Source: Nocardia bovistercoris | Lineage (GTDB): Bacteria > Actinomycetota > Actinomycetes > Mycobacteriales > Mycobacteriaceae | Direction: 5' to 3' | Assembly (NCBI RefSeq): GCF_015674855.1 | Contig: NZ_JADMLG010000027.1 | Span: forward strand, 1-64,000 | Length of the DNA stretch: 64,000 nt | Shown: piece by piece, positions 61,277 through 64,000 of the stretch | Position numbering within the stretch: the first letter of the stretch is position 1 | How the letters are laid out: each line of letters starts with the position of its first letter | The notes under the pieces: model-generated | The model's input: the letters and a program-made list of their open reading frames with translations, nothing else | Databases searched by the model: none | What the model was told of the DNA's origin: nothing | Position numbers and translations under genes: made by a program

Positions 61277-61612
61277 TCAGAGGTACGCGCCGCACACGGG
61301 CCACGCACCGGCGCCCTGGCCGGCGAGCACGTTCTCGGCGACGCGGATCTGCTCTTCGCGGCTGGCGTTGTGCGCCGAGCCCTGACCGCCGTACGCGGCC
61401 CAGGTGCTCGGGGTGAACTGCAGGCCGCCGGAGAAGCCGTTGCCGGTGTTGGTGCTCCAGTTACCGCTGCTCTCGCACGCCGCGACGGCGTCCCAGTTGT
61501 GAGAGTCGGCGGAAGCGGTGGCCGAGGAGAGGCCGAGCGGGACCGCTACGAGGGCGCCCACGATCGAGGCGATTCCGAGGGTACGGGTGCTGATCTTGCG
61601 GATATGCGACAT
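61277..61612 (-). CDS. Resuscitation-promoting factor (Rpf domain)
   Basis: A 111-residue secreted lytic transglycosylase-like protein that helps regrowth by cutting peptidoglycan. Signal peptide (TLGIASIVGALVAVPLGLSS, cut near ASA-DS), then one Rpf domain of ~75 residues: WDAVAACESSGNWSTNTGNG with the catalytic Glu, GGLQFTPSTWAAYGG, and AENVLAGQGAGAWPVCG with the paired cysteine. No LysM or other extra domain, so it is like RpfC/RpfD in size. ATG preceded by AGGAACC. A structured leader lies upstream. Confidence 0.95.
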   Translation of the reverse strand: MSHIRKISTRTLGIASIVGALVAVPLGLSSATASADSHNWDAVAACESSGNWSTNTGNGFSGGLQFTPSTWAAYGGQGSAHNASREEQIRVAENVLAGQGAGAWPVCGAYL

Positions 61613-61691
61613 TCGAAGGTTCCTGCCTGCGCCCGTCCGACCCGGCCGTTCCGCTCGCCGGGACCCTGCCCCCAGGGATGATGTCGGGGTT

Positions 61692-61734
61692 CCTCGAATC
61701 GTGGGGCAGGATTACGGTGTTCGGCGATTCGAGG
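61692..61734 (-). promoter_or_regulatory. 10-bp inverted repeat in the rpf leader
   Basis: CCTCGAATCG (61692-61701) and CGATTCGAGG (61725-61734) are perfect complements around 23 nt, about 80-120 nt upstream of rpf. It may be part of an RNA structure; the element also contains GAGGAACC, which occurs in c-di-AMP riboswitches, but the rest of that motif was not found. Confidence 0.45.
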
Positions 61735-62007
61735 GTGTTGCCCAGTTCGTTTTCCGAGCTGCAAACGACGGTAACCAACAGATCGCGAAAGATCACGCCC
61801 CGATAACGCAGACCCACTTTCGACCATGTCGTCGAAAATCCAGCATTCACCCAGTTGAGCGCACGAAAAATCTGAATGACATTTCTGTCGTTATAGGTCC
61901 GTTATGTGGCGGAGATCACTACGAAATAGTGACCCCGATCGCGTTTGAGCCACCGCTACGCCGGGGATGCGGCGCCCTTGCGCCGGGGGACGACCGCCTG
62001 ATCCCAT

Positions 62008-62045
62008 GTCACACAGACCACTCGACGTCACACAGACCACTCGAC
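62008..62045 (+). repeat. 19-bp perfect tandem duplication before the SnoaL-like gene
   Basis: GTCACACAGACCACTCGAC occurs twice in a row (62008-62026, 62027-62045), ending 5 nt before the ribosome site of the next gene. Either a recent duplication or a doubled regulator site. Confidence 0.9.
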
Positions 62046-62059
62046 CCCCGGAGGCGCCC

Positions 62060-62500
62060 GTGTTGTCGCTGCAAGAGATCTCCGACCGCATGGAGATCCA
62101 GGACCTCATGGTCCGCTACTCCCATGCCGTCGACACCGGGCAGTGGGATCTGCTCGACGAGGTCTTCACCCCCGACGCCCACGTCGACTACTCCGCGATG
62201 GGCGGCTCCGCGGGCGACCTCGCCACGACCAAGAAGTTCCTGGCCGAGGTCATGCCGACCTTCCCCGCGTTCCAGCACCTGGTCACCAACTCCTCGATCA
62301 CCGTCGCCGGCGACACCGCGACCGCGCGCACCATCTGCCACAACCCGATGCTCACCCCGGGCCGCGACGGCGCGTCGACCCTCATGCTGTGCGGACTCTG
62401 GTACCTCGACACCTTCGTCCGGGTGGACGGCGCGTGGCGGATCGCACGGCGCGTCGAGGAGAAGAGCTACATGTACCTCGTCACCGGCACCTCCGTGTGA
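62060..62500 (+). CDS. SnoaL-like/NTF2-fold protein
   Basis: A 146-residue NTF2-like protein of the SnoaL_4 type. SLQEISDRMEIQDLMVRYSHAVDTGQWDLLDEVFTPD has the family's opening helix with YxxAxDxxxWxxLxxxF, and WYLDTFVRVDGAWRIARR is the closing strand. Such proteins are small cyclases, hydratases or isomerases, often in steroid or polyketide pathways. GTG with GGAGGC upstream. It is convergent with a P450 gene (12 nt apart). Substrate unknown. Confidence 0.85.
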   Translation: MLSLQEISDRMEIQDLMVRYSHAVDTGQWDLLDEVFTPDAHVDYSAMGGSAGDLATTKKFLAEVMPTFPAFQHLVTNSSITVAGDTATARTICHNPMLTPGRDGASTLMLCGLWYLDTFVRVDGAWRIARRVEEKSYMYLVTGTSV

Positions 62501-62512
62501 CCGAAGCCACCG

Positions 62513-63943
62513 CTAGCGGCGCGGACGCAGCGTGATCGGCACGCCGTCCTTCGGAAACGGCAGGGCGCTCATCTGCCACGGCATCTCGTAGCCCGCCGGA
62601 AAATCCCAGTCGTATCGGCACAGCATGGCGTGCAACATCGCCTTGACCTCGTAGGTGGCGAAGTACATGCCGATGCATTTGTGCACACCCGCGCCGAAGG
62701 GCATCCAGGCGTAGCGGTGCGACCGGTCCTCGCGGCGCTCGGGCCCGAACCGGTCGGGATCGAACTTCCACGGATCGGTCCAGTACTCGGGCAGATAGTG
62801 GTTGGCGACCGCGCCGAGCAGCACATTCGTACCGGCGGGCACGAAATAGCCCGCGATATCGGTATCCGCGACCGCCTTGCGCATGATGAACGGCACCGGC
62901 GCGACGAGGCGCATGGACTCCTTGATGACGAGGTCGAGCGCGGTCAACGAGTCCAGCGCCGCGACATCGGGCGCGTCGGCGCCGAGTGCGAGGGATTCCT
63001 CGCGCGCGCGGCGTTGCCACTCCGGATGCTTGCCGAGGAAGTAGGCGGCCACGGTCGCGGTGGTCGTCGAGGTGTCGTGCGCGGCGAGCAGCAGGAAGAT
63101 CATGTGATCGATGACCTTCTCGTCGCCGAAGCGGTGCCCGTCCTGGCTCTCGATGCGGCACAGCACCGAGAAGAAGTCGGCGCCGTCGTCCACCCGTTTG
63201 GCGGGCAGCATCTCCGCGAAGTACCGCTCGAGCTCACGGCGGCCGCGCAGCCCGCCGTGCCAGCGCCCGCCCGGCACCGGGAAGCGCAGCGGCGATTCAC
63301 AGGCCAGCAGCATGGCCTCGAAGGCGGCGGCGAGCCGATCGGCCCGCGGACCCAGTTCCACCCCCATGAACACGTCGGCGGCGATATCCATCGACAGCTG
63401 TTTGATCGAGGGATACAGCTTCATGGGCGCGCTCCCCCACCGCCCGATCCGCTCCCCGGCCAACTCCGACACCCTGGCGAAGTAACCCCGCAACCGCTGC
63501 GGAGAGAACGCCTGCTGCATGACGCGCCGGTCCATGCGGTGTTCCTCGAAATCGAGCAGCAGCAGTCCGCCGTGGAAGAAGGGGTCGATGAGGTCCTTCT
63601 GCCCGGTGACGAAGGCGCGATCGCGATTGCTCAGCACGGAATCGATCGCCTCACCGCCTGCGGCGAGCACCATGTCGCGGCCGAAACCGCGCGTCCACAC
63701 CATCTTTCCGAAGCGGTCGACCAGGTCGAGGGTGTAGGCCGAGCCGTAGTGCAGCGCCTGGATCGAGTCGCCGAGCCACGGCAGTCCCTTGTAGCCGGGC
63801 ACGGGTCGCAGTCCGCTGCCCGGCGGTGGCGGTGCCAGTACGCCGCGGCGCTGGGGTATCCGCCGCACCGCCCGGTCGAGGAGTTTGTTGGGCATTTCGA
63901 CGAATCGCGCGTTCTCCGGAACGTGCGTGCGCGAGGCCGTCAT
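62513..63943 (-). CDS. Cytochrome P450
   Basis: A 476-residue soluble P450 monooxygenase. I-helix AAHDTSTTT (oxygen activation), KESMRL (ExxR), the PDRF region and haem loop FGAGVHKCIGMYF with the Cys ligand are all intact. The length is longer than most bacterial P450s because of an ~60-residue N-terminal part (MPNKLLDRAVRRIP...GLPWLGDSI) reminiscent of CYP51/CYP110-like or eukaryote-like forms. ATG with GGAAGGAAAG upstream and an ATGA overlap with the preceding gene. Substrate unknown; sterols or lipids are plausible. Confidence 0.93.
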   Translation of the reverse strand: MTASRTHVPENARFVEMPNKLLDRAVRRIPQRRGVLAPPPPGSGLRPVPGYKGLPWLGDSIQALHYGSAYTLDLVDRFGKMVWTRGFGRDMVLAAGGEAIDSVLSNRDRAFVTGQKDLIDPFFHGGLLLLDFEEHRMDRRVMQQAFSPQRLRGYFARVSELAGERIGRWGSAPMKLYPSIKQLSMDIAADVFMGVELGPRADRLAAAFEAMLLACESPLRFPVPGGRWHGGLRGRRELERYFAEMLPAKRVDDGADFFSVLCRIESQDGHRFGDEKVIDHMIFLLLAAHDTSTTTATVAAYFLGKHPEWQRRAREESLALGADAPDVAALDSLTALDLVIKESMRLVAPVPFIMRKAVADTDIAGYFVPAGTNVLLGAVANHYLPEYWTDPWKFDPDRFGPERREDRSHRYAWMPFGAGVHKCIGMYFATYEVKAMLHAMLCRYDWDFPAGYEMPWQMSALPFPKDGVPITLRPRR

Positions 63944-64000
63944 GGCGTCTTTCCTTCCAACAGCAGCGGTTCGGCGACGACCTGCGGTTCGTCCCCGGAT
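63940..64000 (-). CDS. 3' end of an unidentified gene (partial)
   Basis: The last ~19 codons (…EPQVVAEPLLLEGKTP, stop) of a gene continuing beyond the window. Its TGA overlaps the P450 ATG, so the two are co-translated. Too short to identify. Confidence 0.55.
   Translation of the reverse strand, partial: SGDEPQVVAEPLLLEGKTP

Larger units (their letters stand above)
61613..62059. other. Divergent control region of rpf and SnoaL-like gene
   Basis: About 450 nt with no gene. On the rpf side it contains a long-range 10-bp inverted repeat and a GC-rich leader; on the other side a perfect 19-bp tandem duplication. All are listed separately. Confidence 0.55.

Overview
The window is high-GC actinobacterial DNA, most likely from Nocardia or a close mycolic-acid-bearing relative. 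Supporting signs are a mycolic-acid cyclopropane synthase-like methyltransferase, a Nocardia-type DUF8020-like secreted protein, an Rpf, class Ib ribonucleotide reductase genes, an MmpL-type transporter, frequent GTG/TTG starts, and a gene order at 0.3-19 kb that follows M. tuberculosis Rv3034c-Rv3048c (acyltransferase, THUMP-like protein, methyltransferase, EchA17, NUDIX, ABC ATPase, SerB2, CtaD, FecB, NrdF2). No rRNA, tRNA, CRISPR array, prophage or insertion sequence was recognised.

Layout. 0.3-19 kb: the mycobacterium-like core block, with a chagasin-like lipoprotein and a PTH2-like protein added between serB and the ABC ATPase, and an MMPL transporter diverging from nrdF. 18.7-22.6 kb: a secreted intradiol dioxygenase, mgtE with a short leader ORF, a HAD-like gene remnant and an IclR regulator. 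22.9-33 kb: an organosulfur operon on the minus strand (ssuA-ssuB-ssuC, LLM monooxygenase, MFS, FAD oxidoreductase, ferredoxin, TauD) preceded by a short leader peptide and two hairpins, and a divergent LLM oxidoreductase. 33-36 kb: a solitary VapB-like antitoxin and a type I modification pair hsdM-hsdS without hsdR. 36-39 kb: nrdH-nrdI-nrdE on the minus strand, 18 kb from nrdF. 39.4-41.6 kb: FMN reductase/TetR pair and nadE. 41.6-45.7 kb: molybdenum cofactor genes (moaA-moaD, moeA, a moaC-moaB fusion, moaE). 45.8-54.5 kb: AraC regulator, COG0523 GTPase, peptidoglycan amidase, ECF sigma factor, SDR, DUF8020-like protein, cyclopropane synthase-like enzyme and two small genes. 54.5-61 kb: a gamma-glutamylation type amine catabolic operon like Rv2857c-Rv2860c (glnA4-like, amidotransferase, ALDH, SDR) followed by an MFS permease. 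61.2-64 kb: rpf, a SnoaL-like protein, a cytochrome P450 and the 3' end of the next gene.

Regulation and connections. The two separated nrd loci each carry a pair of NrdR-like boxes at the same 32-bp spacing, so they probably remain one regulon. The ssu operon is tightly coupled by ATGA overlaps; its leader peptide matches the RRxxDLxRV...CxR small-peptide pattern known upstream of actinobacterial sulfur genes and is followed directly by a 9-bp hairpin, which suggests attenuation by sulfur or cysteine supply. mgtE has a 17-codon leader ORF with a consensus Shine-Dalgarno and an acidic/proline start that could sense magnesium. Gene functions are assigned from visible motifs and remembered family features; no database search was run.
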